In this document: one piece after another, positions 9,130 to 18,650 of the stretch
Layout of the letters: each line of letters begins with the position of its first letter
How positions within the stretch are numbered: position 1 is the first letter of the stretch
NCBI RefSeq assembly: GCF_016107655.1
Contig: NZ_JABASX010000003.1
Coordinates: forward strand, 372,001-436,000
Source: Brevibacterium antiquum
Lineage (GTDB): Bacteria > Actinomycetota > Actinomycetes > Actinomycetales > Brevibacteriaceae
Direction of reading: 5' to 3'
DNA: 64,000 nucleotides
The notes under the pieces: model-generated
Database searches by the model: none
The model's input: the letters and a program-made list of their open reading frames with translations, nothing else
Told to the model about the DNA's origin: nothing
Translations under genes and position numbers: made by a program

Positions 9130-12100
9130 TCAGGCGGTCAGGCAACGAGATCCCAACAGTGCCTTGAGGTCACCGTAGAGGCTGGGGTTCGGGTCGACGC
9201 GGATGGCGCGGTCGAGCCGCATCACGGTCTGTCTGCCCGGCTGTGAGAGGACCAGGTGCACATCGGTCTGTCCCTTGTGCGATTCGAGGACCCGGAGCAG
9301 ATTGGATGCCATCTCCTCCGTGGCCTTCTCCATCGGCAGCATCAGGTTGAGCGGCCGGTCCTTCGGATCGGTGACATCAGGGATCGTCATCGACATCGCC
9401 ATCATCGAGGTCGGTCGATCATCGGAGAGTCGGATGCGTCCGGTCAGGCTGATGACGAGGTCGGTGGCCAGCAGGCTCGCCACGGGTTCGTAGGTGTCGC
9501 CGAAGAACATCACCTCGACCTCTGCCTCGAGGTCCTCCACGGTCACGATCGCATACGGTTTGCCCGAGTTCTTCGAGACCTTGCGCGCAACCTGGGTGAT
9601 CATGCCGCAGATCTTCACCTGGGAACCGTCGTGGCGGTGGGTCTCCGGATCCACCACATCGGCGATGGAGGCCTCCGATTCGGCGGCGAGGACCCCCTCA
9701 AGACCGTTGAGGGGGTGGTCGGAGACATAGAGGCCGATCATGTCGCGTTCGAAGGCCAGCTTCTCCTTCTTCTCCCATTCGGGGCGATCGGGTATCGCCA
9801 CGGAGAAGCTCGGTTCGTCATCGTCCCCGCCGAGGCCGGCGAACAGGTCGAACTGTCCGTTGGCCTCCTGACGTTTGACGCCGATGACCGAATCCACTGC
9901 CTCTTCGTGGACTTCGACGAGGGAGCGCCGGGTCTGTCCCAGCGAGTCGAATCCGCCGGCCTTGATGAGTGATTCGATCGTGCGCTTGTTGCACACGTGG
10001 CTGGGCACTTTGTCGAGGAAATCGGTGAACGAGGTGAATGCCCCCTTCTCCTCACGTGCCTCGACGATGCCGTCGACGACATTGGCACCGACGTTGCGTA
10101 CTGCGCCCATGCCGAAGCGGATGTCCTGACCGACTGGGGTGAAGTGCAGGGCCGAATCGTTGACGTCCGGAGGCAGCACGGTGATGCCCAACCGCCGGCA
10201 CTCGTTGAGGTAGATGGCCAGCTTGTCTTTGTTGTCGCCCACCGAGGTGAGCAGAGCGGCCATGTACTCCGCCGTGTAGTGGGCTTTGAGGAACGCGGTC
10301 CAGTAGGACACGAGACCATAGGCGGCAGAGTGGGCCTTGTTGAACGCATAGTCGGAGAAGGGCAGCAGGATGTCCCACAGCGCCTGAGCTGCCGCCTCGG
10401 AGTAGCCGCGTTCCTTCATCCCTCCGAAGAAGCCCACCTGCTGTTTGTCCAGCTCGGACTTCTTCTTCTTGCCCATCGCACGACGCAGGATGTCTGCTTG
10501 ACCCAGCGAGTATCCGGCGACCTTCTGCGCGATCGCCATCACCTGCTCCTGGTAGATGATGAGCCCGTAGGTGGTGCCGAGGATGTCCTCGAGCGGCTCT
10601 TCGAGTTCCGGATGGATCGGTGTGACTTCCTGCAGCCCGTTCTTACGCAGCGCGAAGTTCGTGTGGGAGTCGGCACCCATCGGGCCCGGCCGGTAGAGCG
10701 CAATCGTTGCGGAGATGTCTTCGAAGTTGTCCGGCTTCATCAGCCGCAGCAGGGCGCGCAGTCCGCCGCCGTCGAGCTGGAACACACCGAGGGTGTCGCC
10801 ACGGGAGAGAAGATCGTAGGCCCCGCGGTCGTCGAGATCCAGGTGCTCCAGATCGAGATCGTAATCACGGTTCGCCTTGATGTTCTCCACAGCGTCGGAG
10901 ATGATCGTGAGGTTTCGCAGCCCCAGGAAGTCCATCTTGATCAGTCCGAGCCCCTCAGAGGTGGGATAGTCGAACTGGGTGATGACCTGACCGTCCTGGA
11001 ACCGGCGCATGATCGGAATGACGTCGATGATCGGATCGGAGGACATGATCACTCCGGCTGCGTGGACGCCCCACTGCCGTTTCAGTCCCTCGATGCCTTT
11101 CGCGGTTTCGAAGGTCTCACGCGCATCCGTGTCCGAGTCGACGAATGCTCTGAACTCCCCGGCCTCGTTGTAGCGCTTGGATTCCGTGTTCTCGATATCG
11201 GCCAGCGGAATGTCTTTGGCCATCTCGGCCGGTGGCAGCACCTTGGTCAGGCGCTCCCCCATCGAGAACGGCTTGCCGAGGACTCGTGCGGAGTCCTTGA
11301 GCGCCATCTTCGTCTTGATCGTGCCGTAGGTGACGATCATCGCGACACGTTCGTCGCCGTATTTTCTGGTCACATAGTCGATGACCTCGCTGCGGCGACG
11401 ATCATCGAAGTCGACGTCGAAGTCGGGCATGGAGACACGGTCCGGGTTGAGGAAGCGCTCGAAGAACAGTCCGTGCTTGAGCGGATCGAGATCGGTGATG
11501 CGCATCGCGTAGGCGACCATGGAGCCGGCCCCCGAGCCACGTCCTGGGCCGACCCGGATGCCGTTGTCCTTCGACCAGTTGATGAAGTCGGCGACGACGA
11601 GGAAGTAGCCAGGGAAGCCCATCGAGATGATGACGTCGAGTTCGTAGTCGGCCTGTTTGCGAACATCGTCGGGAATTCCTCCCGGATACCGATATTCGAG
11701 GCCCGTCTGGACCTCTTTGACCAGCCACGAGGTTTCGTCCTCTCCGGGCGGGCACGGGAACTTCGGCATGTAGTTCGCAGATGTGTCGAAAGAGACTTCG
11801 CACTTCTCGGCGATCTCGAGCGTGTTGTCGCAGGCTTCGGGGAACTCGGAGAACAGTGCCCGCATCTCCGCAGGAGACTTCAGATAGTAGCCGGATCCGG
11901 AGAAGGCGAAGCGCGAACCGCCCTGGTCATACGTGGGCTCGATGAGCTTCGACCCCGATTGGATAGCCAGCAGCGCCTCGTGCGCCTTCGCATCGGACTC
12001 ATGTGTGTAGTGCAGGTCGTTGGTCGCGACCAACGGGATGTCCATCTCCTTCGACAGACGGATCAGGTCCTTGGTCACTCGCTTCTCGATGGAGAGCCCG

Positions 12101-12687
12101 TGATCCATGAGTTCGACGTAGTAGTTGTCTTTGCCGAACATCTCACGGTATTTGCCGGCCGCGGCCCTCGCCTCTTCGTACTGTCCCAGGCGCAGACGAA
12201 CCTGGATCTCCCCCGAGGGACAGCCTGTCGTCGCGATCAGCCCGTCAGAATAGGTCTCCAACAAGTCCTGGTCGATGCGCGGCCATTTGCTGAACACGGA
12301 ATCGAGGGAGGCATAGGACGACGCTTTGAACAGATTGCGCATGCCGGTGTTGTTGCGTGAGAGCAGCGTCATGTGGGTGTAGGCGCCGCCGCCTGAGAGG
12401 TCATCGCGTTTCTGCGACTCGTCCGTGCGCCATTTCACCCTCGTCTTGTCACGCCGGTCAGTTCCCGGGGTGACATAGGCTTCGACTCCGATGATGGGTT
12501 TGATGTCGGCGGCGGTCGCCTGTGACCAGAAGTCGAAGGCTCCGAACAGGTAACCATGGTCCGTGGTCGCGATGGCCGACATTCCCGAGGCCTTCGTCGC
12601 GGCCATCAGGTCCGTGAGTCGGGCTGCTCCGTCCAACATCGAGTATTCGGTGTGAACGTGAAGATGGACGAAATCGTCTTTCGGCAC
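9130..12687 (-). CDS. dnaE: DNA polymerase III alpha subunit, DnaE1 type
   Basis: Replicative polymerase catalytic subunit, 1185 residues from the GTG at 12687, which is preceded by GAGGGAAGG six bases away (a GTG 39 bp upstream is less convincing). Order of domains: N-terminal PHP domain (FVHLHVHTEYSMLDGAAR), polymerase core with the catalytic PDFDVDFDDRRR motif and the VHAAGVIMS segment, helix-hairpin-helix region, and an OB-fold near the C-terminus (VKICGMITQVARKVSKNSGK). Length fits DnaE1 rather than the shorter mutagenic DnaE2. It follows rluD on the same strand with a 178-bp gap in which I see no gene. Confidence 0.96.
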   Translation of the reverse strand: MPKDDFVHLHVHTEYSMLDGAARLTDLMAATKASGMSAIATTDHGYLFGAFDFWSQATAADIKPIIGVEAYVTPGTDRRDKTRVKWRTDESQKRDDLSGGGAYTHMTLLSRNNTGMRNLFKASSYASLDSVFSKWPRIDQDLLETYSDGLIATTGCPSGEIQVRLRLGQYEEARAAAGKYREMFGKDNYYVELMDHGLSIEKRVTKDLIRLSKEMDIPLVATNDLHYTHESDAKAHEALLAIQSGSKLIEPTYDQGGSRFAFSGSGYYLKSPAEMRALFSEFPEACDNTLEIAEKCEVSFDTSANYMPKFPCPPGEDETSWLVKEVQTGLEYRYPGGIPDDVRKQADYELDVIISMGFPGYFLVVADFINWSKDNGIRVGPGRGSGAGSMVAYAMRITDLDPLKHGLFFERFLNPDRVSMPDFDVDFDDRRRSEVIDYVTRKYGDERVAMIVTYGTIKTKMALKDSARVLGKPFSMGERLTKVLPPAEMAKDIPLADIENTESKRYNEAGEFRAFVDSDTDARETFETAKGIEGLKRQWGVHAAGVIMSSDPIIDVIPIMRRFQDGQVITQFDYPTSEGLGLIKMDFLGLRNLTIISDAVENIKANRDYDLDLEHLDLDDRGAYDLLSRGDTLGVFQLDGGGLRALLRLMKPDNFEDISATIALYRPGPMGADSHTNFALRKNGLQEVTPIHPELEEPLEDILGTTYGLIIYQEQVMAIAQKVAGYSLGQADILRRAMGKKKKSELDKQQVGFFGGMKERGYSEAAAQALWDILLPFSDYAFNKAHSAAYGLVSYWTAFLKAHYTAEYMAALLTSVGDNKDKLAIYLNECRRLGITVLPPDVNDSALHFTPVGQDIRFGMGAVRNVGANVVDGIVEAREEKGAFTSFTDFLDKVPSHVCNKRTIESLIKAGGFDSLGQTRRSLVEVHEEAVDSVIGVKRQEANGQFDLFAGLGGDDDEPSFSVAIPDRPEWEKKEKLAFERDMIGLYVSDHPLNGLEGVLAAESEASIADVVDPETHRHDGSQVKICGMITQVARKVSKNSGKPYAIVTVEDLEAEVEVMFFGDTYEPVASLLATDLVISLTGRIRLSDDRPTSMMAMSMTIPDVTDPKDRPLNLMLPMEKATEEMASNLLRVLESHKGQTDVHLVLSQPGRQTVMRLDRAIRVDPNPSLYGDLKALLGSRCLTA

Positions 12688-12865
12688 TGGCAGCCTTCCC
12701 TCTGATATGACCTGTGTTGCGACCACCAGCTTAGACCATCCGAGACTGACAGATCAGTCCACAGGAGACTCGCCCGACGAGGCCTGCGCCACCACCTCGG
12801 CGGCCGAAGCAGAATCGCTCAGCGAGGAGATGATGCGGTGTTCGGTGCACTCATCCGGCTTGCGT

Positions 12866-13789
12866 TCAGGGTGTGCGGATGCGATCGATCGCATATTGCA
12901 GGTCGTCGGGGTATCCGCTCTCGAATTCGACCCATTCGTTCGATTCCGGGTGATGGAATCCGAGTTTGACGGCGTGCAGCCACTGACGTTCCAGGCGCAG
13001 ATCCTTGGCCAGGCCCGGATCGGCTCCGTAAGGAAGATCACCGACGCAGGGACGCTTGAGGGCGGAGAAATGAACTCGGATCTGGTGGGTGCGTCCGGTT
13101 TCGAGATGAACCTCCACCAGGGAGGCCCGACGGTGCGCTTCGAGGACCTCATAGTGGGTGATCGCGTTCTTTCCTCCGCTGTGGACGGCATAGAGGCCGT
13201 CATGTCGCGGATTGCGAGCGATGGGTGCGTCGATCGTGCCGAGCACCGGATCCGGCAGTCCCTGGACGACCGCGTGATAGGTCTTCTCCACGGTACGTTC
13301 CTTGAACGCGCGTTTGAGCACGCTGTAGGCGTACTCGCTCTTCGCGATGACCATCAGGCCCGAGGTGCCCACGTCGAGACGCTGCACGATCCCCTGCCGC
13401 TCAGGCGCACCCGAAGTGGCAATCCTGAAACCGGCGGCAGCGAGCCCGCCGACGACGGTGCGCCCCTTCCATCCCAGCGCCGGGTGTGCCGCGACGCCAA
13501 CGGGTTTGTCGACGACGACGAAGGAATCCTCGTCATGGACGATCTTCATCCCAGGGACCGGATCTGCCACGACCTCCAACGGCCGTGGAGGCTCGGGCAT
13601 CATGATGTCCAGGCGTGCACCGGCTTCGACGCGGTCTGATTTTGCCACGATCTGTCCGGACAGCTGCACGCCCCCTTCTGCGCAGATGTCGGCGGCTGCT
13701 GTGCGGGAGAGCCCCAGCAGCTTCGACAGCGCCGAGTCCACCCGCTGGCCCTCTAGGCCCTCGGGTACCAGGATCGAGCGTTCAGCCAT
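12866..13789 (-). CDS. Pseudouridine synthase, RluA/RluD family
   Basis: 307-residue enzyme expected to convert uridine to pseudouridine in 23S rRNA. It has an N-terminal S4-like RNA-binding domain ([25 protein letters not shown]) and the catalytic [11 protein letters not shown] motif with the active Asp; the residue before RLD is Gln rather than the usual His. The C-terminal [11 protein letters not shown] segment is also typical. The ATG at 13789 overlaps the lspA stop (13782-13784), which fixes the start and indicates translational coupling. A longer open frame upstream runs through lspA and is not used. Confidence 0.92.
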   Translation of the reverse strand: MAERSILVPEGLEGQRVDSALSKLLGLSRTAAADICAEGGVQLSGQIVAKSDRVEAGARLDIMMPEPPRPLEVVADPVPGMKIVHDEDSFVVVDKPVGVAAHPALGWKGRTVVGGLAAAGFRIATSGAPERQGIVQRLDVGTSGLMVIAKSEYAYSVLKRAFKERTVEKTYHAVVQGLPDPVLGTIDAPIARNPRHDGLYAVHSGGKNAITHYEVLEAHRRASLVEVHLETGRTHQIRVHFSALKRPCVGDLPYGADPGLAKDLRLERQWLHAVKLGFHHPESNEWVEFESGYPDDLQYAIDRIRTP

Positions 13790-14336
13790 GTGTGTCCTCT
13801 CCGACCGTGCTCGGGTGCTTCGAGTCCGATCCGTCCAGTTCAATGCCTTTGAGGCTTGCCACCACAAGGGTGACTGCCGCTGCGGATATCGCAATGTCGG
13901 CGACATTGCAGATGAAAAACGATAGGTCGATGAAATCGACGACGGCTCCGTGGAGGAAACCGGGCTCACGGAACAGACGATCCACAAGGTTGCCGAACAG
14001 TCCGCCCAGCAGCAGTCCCAGTCCGATGGCCCACGCCACCGAGCCCAACTTCCTCGACAGCATGATGATGCCTGCGAACACGATGATCGCGATCAGGGGG
14101 AAGATCCAGGTCACTCCGGAGCCGAGTCCCAGCGCCGCCCCGGGATTCCGGTAGAAGTTGAAGCCCGCCAGCGTGCCGATGACCGAGATCGGCTCCTGAC
14201 CTTCAAGTAATGTGACTGCGAGGAACTTGGTGAACTGATCCACCACGAGGACGATCACGGCTATGCCGAACAACGTCCCGAGCATTCTGCGCCGCCGGGG
14301 TCTCGTCTCAGTGGCATCGTCGTTCATTTGGCTCAT
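13782..14336 (-). CDS. lspA: Lipoprotein signal peptidase (signal peptidase II)
   Basis: 184-residue membrane aspartyl protease that removes signal peptides from prolipoproteins after diacylglyceryl transfer. Four membrane segments are visible. The two catalytic Asp residues lie in [10 protein letters not shown] and CNVADIAIS, and [11 protein letters not shown] is the conserved NPGAAF-type motif. The N-terminus carries a short Arg-rich cytoplasmic stretch before the first helix. Overlaps the downstream pseudouridine synthase gene by 8 nt. A likely substrate in this window is the lipoprotein at 40581-41123. Confidence 0.94.
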   Translation of the reverse strand: MSQMNDDATETRPRRRRMLGTLFGIAVIVLVVDQFTKFLAVTLLEGQEPISVIGTLAGFNFYRNPGAALGLGSGVTWIFPLIAIIVFAGIIMLSRKLGSVAWAIGLGLLLGGLFGNLVDRLFREPGFLHGAVVDFIDLSFFICNVADIAISAAAVTLVVASLKGIELDGSDSKHPSTVGEDTHG

Positions 14337-14405
14337 TCTAACTCACTGACTGAGGGCACGAAGGCGGCAGCTCCGAAGCTTCGGTCCAACTCATGAGGGC
14401 ACGAA

Positions 14406-14441
14406 CAAGGCCCGGGATCTCCAAGGAGTTCCCGGACCTTG
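14406..14441 (-). terminator. Terminator-like hairpin after divIVA
   Basis: Arms CAAGG-C-CCGGGA-T-CTCC and GGAG-T-TCCCGG-A-CCTTG with two mismatches and a short loop. On the minus strand the stem is followed by TTCGTGCC, a weak tail. It lies 19 bp past the divIVA stop and may separate divIVA from lspA transcription. Confidence 0.55.
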
Positions 14442-14459
14442 CGTGTCTGCTGTGACGAA

Positions 14460-15296
14460 TCAGAGTTTGTGATTCGACGACGAACCGAAGGAGTTCCCGT
14501 CCAGGGTCTCCGGTGCCAGACTGGTTGAGTTCTCGAGGTCGCGCAGCTGATCGTTGAGGTAGCTCTTCAGACGCGTCCGGTACTGACGCTCGAAGTTCGA
14601 CAGCTGGTCGATCGAACGCTCGAGAGTCGACTTCTGAGTTTCCAGATTCGACAGGGTCTCATCACGCTTGGTCTCGGCCTTGCCGACGATGTCCTTGGCT
14701 TCGGTCTCTGCACTCCTGATGAGCTCGTCGCGACGGCGTTCGCCCTCTGCCACGTGCTCGTCGTGGACGCGCTGAGCAAGAGCGATGAGTCCGTGAGCGT
14801 CGCCATCTCCGCTGCCCAAGCTCGATCCGAGGCCCAACCCGGCGGCAGTGCCTGCCGCAGCAGGTGCAGCGCCGTTGACGGCTGGAGCTGATTGGTTCGC
14901 AGGAGGGGTCTGCGAAGCGGGCGATGCTTCCTTGACTGCAGGTGCCGAAGACTGCTCGGTCTTCTCCGGAACAGCAGGTGCTGCAGGAGTCTGGCCCTGC
15001 TTCGGCGCATCGGCGTTGTTCGGGGACGAGGGAGCTGGCACCGCAGCAGGCATAGCCTGAGTGGCATCGATGTCCTGAGCAGGTGCAGCAGCAGATGCCC
15101 CGCCGGCGTCGAGTTCCTTGACGCGCTGTTCGGCAGTGGAGAGCTTCTGACGAAGTTCGTCGTTCTCCTGGTAGAGACGGCGGATCTCTACGACAACCTC
15201 ATCGAGGAAATCGTCGACTTCATCCTGGTCGTACCCGTCGCGGAACTTCACATGCTGGAACCGCTTGTTTACTACGTCTTCAGGCGTGAGCGCCAT
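14460..15296 (-). CDS. divIVA: DivIVA / Wag31 (antigen 84) polar growth protein
   Basis: 278-residue coiled-coil protein that marks curved membrane at poles and septa and recruits wall synthesis in actinobacteria. The N-terminal DivIVA domain (TPEDVVNKRFQHVKFRDGYDQDEVDDFLDE) is followed by a coiled coil, a Pro/Ala/Gln-rich linker of about 85 residues, and a second long coiled coil (residues ~170-250). ATG at 15296 with AAGGTGAC just upstream. In mycobacteria this protein is phosphorylated by Ser/Thr kinases; a PASTA kinase is encoded in this window. It closes the division cluster. Confidence 0.94.
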   Translation of the reverse strand: MALTPEDVVNKRFQHVKFRDGYDQDEVDDFLDEVVVEIRRLYQENDELRQKLSTAEQRVKELDAGGASAAAPAQDIDATQAMPAAVPAPSSPNNADAPKQGQTPAAPAVPEKTEQSSAPAVKEASPASQTPPANQSAPAVNGAAPAAAGTAAGLGLGSSLGSGDGDAHGLIALAQRVHDEHVAEGERRRDELIRSAETEAKDIVGKAETKRDETLSNLETQKSTLERSIDQLSNFERQYRTRLKSYLNDQLRDLENSTSLAPETLDGNSFGSSSNHKL

Positions 15297-15560
15297 GAGG
15301 TCACCTTTGGTCGATCTACATTCATTACGCTGCCGCCATCAAGACGGCTTCAACGTCACATTAGCGTAACACCTGCAGTTTTGTCCTGCAGAAAAGCCGT
15401 GTCGCAATTTTCATATGACGAAGTTGTAATAATCGAGCCTAGCAACACTCGGATCTGTTCAGCGAACCGGGGACCATCTCACGATCCTCACAGTGACGTG
15501 TGCATCATTCGCGTAACGAAGTCGTAACACCTCGCCGTGCGCTGTCCGAGCGGGTGGTTT

Positions 15561-15860
15561 TCAGGCGGTGACCCTCGAGAAGTTGAACAGCACTGATGCC
15601 AGGATCTGAATTCCGATCAGCAGCACGATGAAGCCCAGATCCAGTGAGATCTGTCCCAACCGCAAGGGTGGAATCACCTTGCGCAGCAGACGCAGCGGCG
15701 GATCGGTCAATGTGTACACGATCTCCGCCAGCACAAGGAAGAAGCCGGCGGGCTTCCACTCGCGCGAGAACACCTGAACGAGGTCGAGGACCACTCGTGC
15801 CAGGAGAACATAGACGTAAAGACTGAGTGCCGTGCCGAGGATGTAGAAGATGATGGCCAC
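15561..15860 (-). CDS. yggT: YggT family membrane protein
   Basis: 99 residues with two hydrophobic segments (residues ~3-25 and ~70-95) around the family signature DPPLRLLRKVIPPL. YggT proteins are found next to sepF and divIVA in most Gram-positives; their function is not established, with links to division and osmotic tolerance. The start is a GTG at 15860 with GAGGAAA three bases before it. Placed between sepF and divIVA exactly as in other actinobacteria. A 264-bp gap to divIVA probably contains the divIVA promoter. Confidence 0.9.
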   Translation of the reverse strand: MAIIFYILGTALSLYVYVLLARVVLDLVQVFSREWKPAGFFLVLAEIVYTLTDPPLRLLRKVIPPLRLGQISLDLGFIVLLIGIQILASVLFNFSRVTA

Positions 15861-15962
15861 GTGTTTCCTCGTGCCTTTCTTTGATGCTTAGCTGTCGCTC
15901 CACAGCCTATACGTCGGAGCTGAGGATGAGATAAGAACGTCGTCAACCCGACGTCGAACTGC

Positions 15963-16451
15963 TCAACTCTGGTTGAAGAAGCTCGCCTGAGTATCCGGAT
16001 CCGACTCGTTCTCTCCGCTGACCTCGATGTCCTCAGGGGTGAGAAGAAACACCTTGTTCGTCACGCGCTCGATGGAACCGTGCAGGCCGAAGATCAGTCC
16101 GGCTGAGAAGTCAACGAGGCGCTTCGAGTTGTTCTCGTCCATCTCGGACAGGTTCATGATCACCGGTGTTCCCTCACGGAACGCGGCACCGATCACCATA
16201 GCGTCGTTATAGCTGCGGGGATGGATGGTCTTGATGCGATTCATGGAGATTCCTGGCGCGGGAGAGTCAACTGGACGTATCGGTGTCGGATGGATCGGCG
16301 TCACTTGGGCAGGGGGCCGTTCCTCGTCCTCGACGTAGTCTTCGACGGGCTCTTCGTAGGTGTCGATGACCTCACGGTCCCGACGTTCGATGGGCTCGTC
16401 CTCTTCTTCGACGAAACCCAGGTATTCCAGCGTCTTCTTGATTGCTGACAT
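15963..16451 (-). CDS. sepF: Cell division protein SepF
   Basis: 162-residue FtsZ-binding protein that tethers the Z-ring to the membrane, the usual anchor in actinobacteria, which lack FtsA. It has an N-terminal amphipathic start (MSAIKKTLEYLGFVEE), an acidic linker of ~60 residues and the C-terminal SepF fold (IHPRSYNDAMVIGAAFREGTPVIMNL ... RLVDFSAGLIFGLHG). ATG at 16451 preceded by GAGGAG. The yggS gene that usually precedes it is absent. Confidence 0.95.
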   Translation of the reverse strand: MSAIKKTLEYLGFVEEEDEPIERRDREVIDTYEEPVEDYVEDEERPPAQVTPIHPTPIRPVDSPAPGISMNRIKTIHPRSYNDAMVIGAAFREGTPVIMNLSEMDENNSKRLVDFSAGLIFGLHGSIERVTNKVFLLTPEDIEVSGENESDPDTQASFFNQS

Positions 16452-16527
16452 TTTTCCACTCCTCGGCCTTAGGCACTTCCTCGCCTGCCGCCAAACTATC
16501 TCAACAGACCAGCCTGGCGGGTGAGTC

Positions 16528-17286
16528 TCATGGGTGTGTCGTGGTGTTTTCTTCCTGGAGCCAGACCACGCCTGCGAATCGGCCGGTGCTGTGCTGCCTC
16601 CGGTAGGAGAACAGATCCTCGGATTCCCGTGTGCAGGTCCGTGAGAAATGGTCGATGCTCACGCCTGCACGGCGCAGCTGTTCAGCCACCGCCCCCGCCA
16701 CATCGATCGCCGGGGTTCCCGTCACAGACACGGAGGCGGCCACGGGTTCCACTGCGGCGACCTCGTCCCGCAGTGCGGCAGGAACTTCGTAGCAGCGTGG
16801 GCACACTGATGGTCCGATGATCGCATGGATGTCCGTGGCGCCCAGATTCTGCATGTGGGTGATCGTCTCCGGCACGACGCCTGCTGCCATTCCGGGCCGG
16901 CCTGCATGAATCGCACCGATGACACCAGCCTCGGTGTCCGCGAGCATGATCGGTGTGCAGTCTGCGACCATGATGGCCAGTCCGATACCGGCGCGGGTCG
17001 TGACCTGAGCGTCGGCTGTCGCAGGATCCTCACGCAGCTGTTCCGGCGAATCGATGTTGCGCACATCGGTTCCATGGACCTGGGACACGAAGCTGAGCCG
17101 CTCGCCGCTCAGCCCGAGCACCTGAGCCAGAGCGGCCCGGTTGGCGGCGACGAGCTCATCATCATCCCCGACGTGTCGGGCGAGGTTGAACGATGACAGG
17201 TCGCCCCTCGAGTAGCCGCCGTGCCGGTCGGTGAACGCCACATGTGCGTTCAGCCTTCCGGGAACGACGAATCTCGAGTGCAGCAT
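16528..17286 (-). CDS. pgeF: Peptidoglycan editing factor PgeF / multicopper polyphenol oxidase family (YfiH)
   Basis: 252-residue protein of the DUF152/YfiH family. Metal-site residues are seen in FVSQVHGTDV (His), VADCTPIM (Cys) and IHAGRPGMAAG (His). The family has been called laccase, but in E. coli it removes misincorporated L-Ser from UDP-MurNAc precursors, which would fit its location inside the wall cluster. ATG at 17286 is one base after the ftsZ stop, so it is translated with ftsZ. Confidence 0.88.
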   Translation of the reverse strand: MLHSRFVVPGRLNAHVAFTDRHGGYSRGDLSSFNLARHVGDDDELVAANRAALAQVLGLSGERLSFVSQVHGTDVRNIDSPEQLREDPATADAQVTTRAGIGLAIMVADCTPIMLADTEAGVIGAIHAGRPGMAAGVVPETITHMQNLGATDIHAIIGPSVCPRCYEVPAALRDEVAAVEPVAASVSVTGTPAIDVAGAVAEQLRRAGVSIDHFSRTCTRESEDLFSYRRQHSTGRFAGVVWLQEENTTTHP

Positions 17287-17287
17287 C

Positions 17288-18460
17288 TTACTTCAGGAAA
17301 TCCGGGATATCGAGGTCGTTGTCGAGGCTCGAGGTGCTGCGCTCATTAGGCAGGGAAGTCGGAATCTGGTGCTCGTCGCTGCGAGGTTCAGGCTCGACGT
17401 CCGCTGCCGGCTCAGCCTGTTCGGCTGGCGCGGGTTCGACTTCTGCGGGGTTCGCCGCCATCGGAATCGAGGCAGGAGCAGCAGCCTCGGCCGGGGCTGA
17501 GTCCTGGCCTGCGACCGTGTTGTCGAAACCGGCGGCGATCACGGTGACGCGGCATTCGTCGCCGATATTGTCATCGATGACTGCACCGAAGATGATGTTG
17601 GCTTCGGGGTGCGCGGCTTCCTGCACCAGTCGAGCTGCTTCGTTGACTTCGAACAGGCCGAGGTCGGCGCCGCCCTGGATGCAGAACAGCACGCCGTGGG
17701 CACCGTCGATGCTGGCTTCGAGCAGAGGTGAGGCGATGGCCGACTCGGCCGCCTGAACGGCACGGTCATCCCCGGTGGCTGCTCCGATGCCCATGAGCGC
17801 CGTGCCGGCGTCCTGCATCACGGACTTCACGTCGGCGAAGTCGAGGTTGATCAGGCCGGGAACGGAGATGAGGTCGGTGATGCCCTGGACACCCGAGCGC
17901 AGCACCTCGTCAGCCGAGCGGAATGCGTCGACGACGGAGACGCTGCGGTCCGAGATGGAGAGCAGTCGGTCGTTGGGGATGACGATGAGGGTGTCGACCT
18001 CTTCGCGAAGCGCGGCGATGCCGGCCTCGGCCTGCGCGGAACGACGGCGTCCCTCGAAGGTGAATGGGCGGGTGACGACGCCGATCGTCAGTGCGCCCAG
18101 CGAACGTGCGACACGGGCGACGACCGGAGCCGCACCTGTGCCTGTTCCGCCGCCTTCACCAGCGGTGACGAAGACCATGTCGGCACCCTCGAGTGCGTCG
18201 CGGATGGCTTCTTCGCTGGAGTCTGCGGCCTTACGGCCGATCTCCGGATCAGCACCGGCGCCGAGTCCGCGCGTCTGGTCGCGTCCGATCTCGAGCTTCA
18301 CGTCGGCGTCCGAGAGCACAAGCGCCTGGGCATCGGTGTTGATCGCGATGAACTCCACGCCGCGCAGTCCGACGTCGATCATCCTCTGAACAGCGTTGAC
18401 ACCGCCGCCGCCGGTACCGGCAACTTTGATATCCGCTCCGGATTGTGGGAATTCAGCCAA
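17288..18460 (-). CDS. ftsZ: Cell division protein FtsZ
   Basis: 390-residue tubulin-like GTPase that forms the division ring. Motifs: [14 protein letters not shown] near the N-terminus, the tubulin signature [14 protein letters not shown] and the C-terminal peptide DLDIPDFLK, which in actinobacteria contacts SepF and FtsW. The start is a TTG at 18460: the reading frame there gives the canonical beginning ([14 protein letters not shown]) and AGAGG-type site AGAGGAA lies five bases upstream; no ATG or GTG gives a family-like N-terminus. The 190-bp gap to ftsQ allows its own promoter. Confidence 0.96.
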   Translation of the reverse strand: MAEFPQSGADIKVAGTGGGGVNAVQRMIDVGLRGVEFIAINTDAQALVLSDADVKLEIGRDQTRGLGAGADPEIGRKAADSSEEAIRDALEGADMVFVTAGEGGGTGTGAAPVVARVARSLGALTIGVVTRPFTFEGRRRSAQAEAGIAALREEVDTLIVIPNDRLLSISDRSVSVVDAFRSADEVLRSGVQGITDLISVPGLINLDFADVKSVMQDAGTALMGIGAATGDDRAVQAAESAIASPLLEASIDGAHGVLFCIQGGADLGLFEVNEAARLVQEAAHPEANIIFGAVIDDNIGDECRVTVIAAGFDNTVAGQDSAPAEAAAPASIPMAANPAEVEPAPAEQAEPAADVEPEPRSDEHQIPTSLPNERSTSSLDNDLDIPDFLK

Positions 18461-18650
18461 GTCGGTTCCTCTTTCGGCGCATCGTCCACGCATCATCTGC
18501 GTGCAAATTCGAAAAGTCTTCTTTGCCCTGAGGCTATTGTCCGGGGCAACACCACTGCAACCATTCTCGCCGGAGTGTCGGACATCGGCCAAACTTCAGA
18601 CCCGGTGTGTCGGCGCCAATGCCGGTCAACCGGCCTGGTTTCGCAGGTTT

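Noticed and set aside
9997..12360. 787-codon open frame antisense to dnaE
   Set aside because: Exact shadow of dnaE, a product of high GC third-position bias; its translation has no recognisable domain.
12688..12865. Possible small gene between dnaE and the pseudouridine synthase gene
   Set aside because: Open frames here are overlaps of neighbouring genes in other frames, with no ribosome site or family resemblance.
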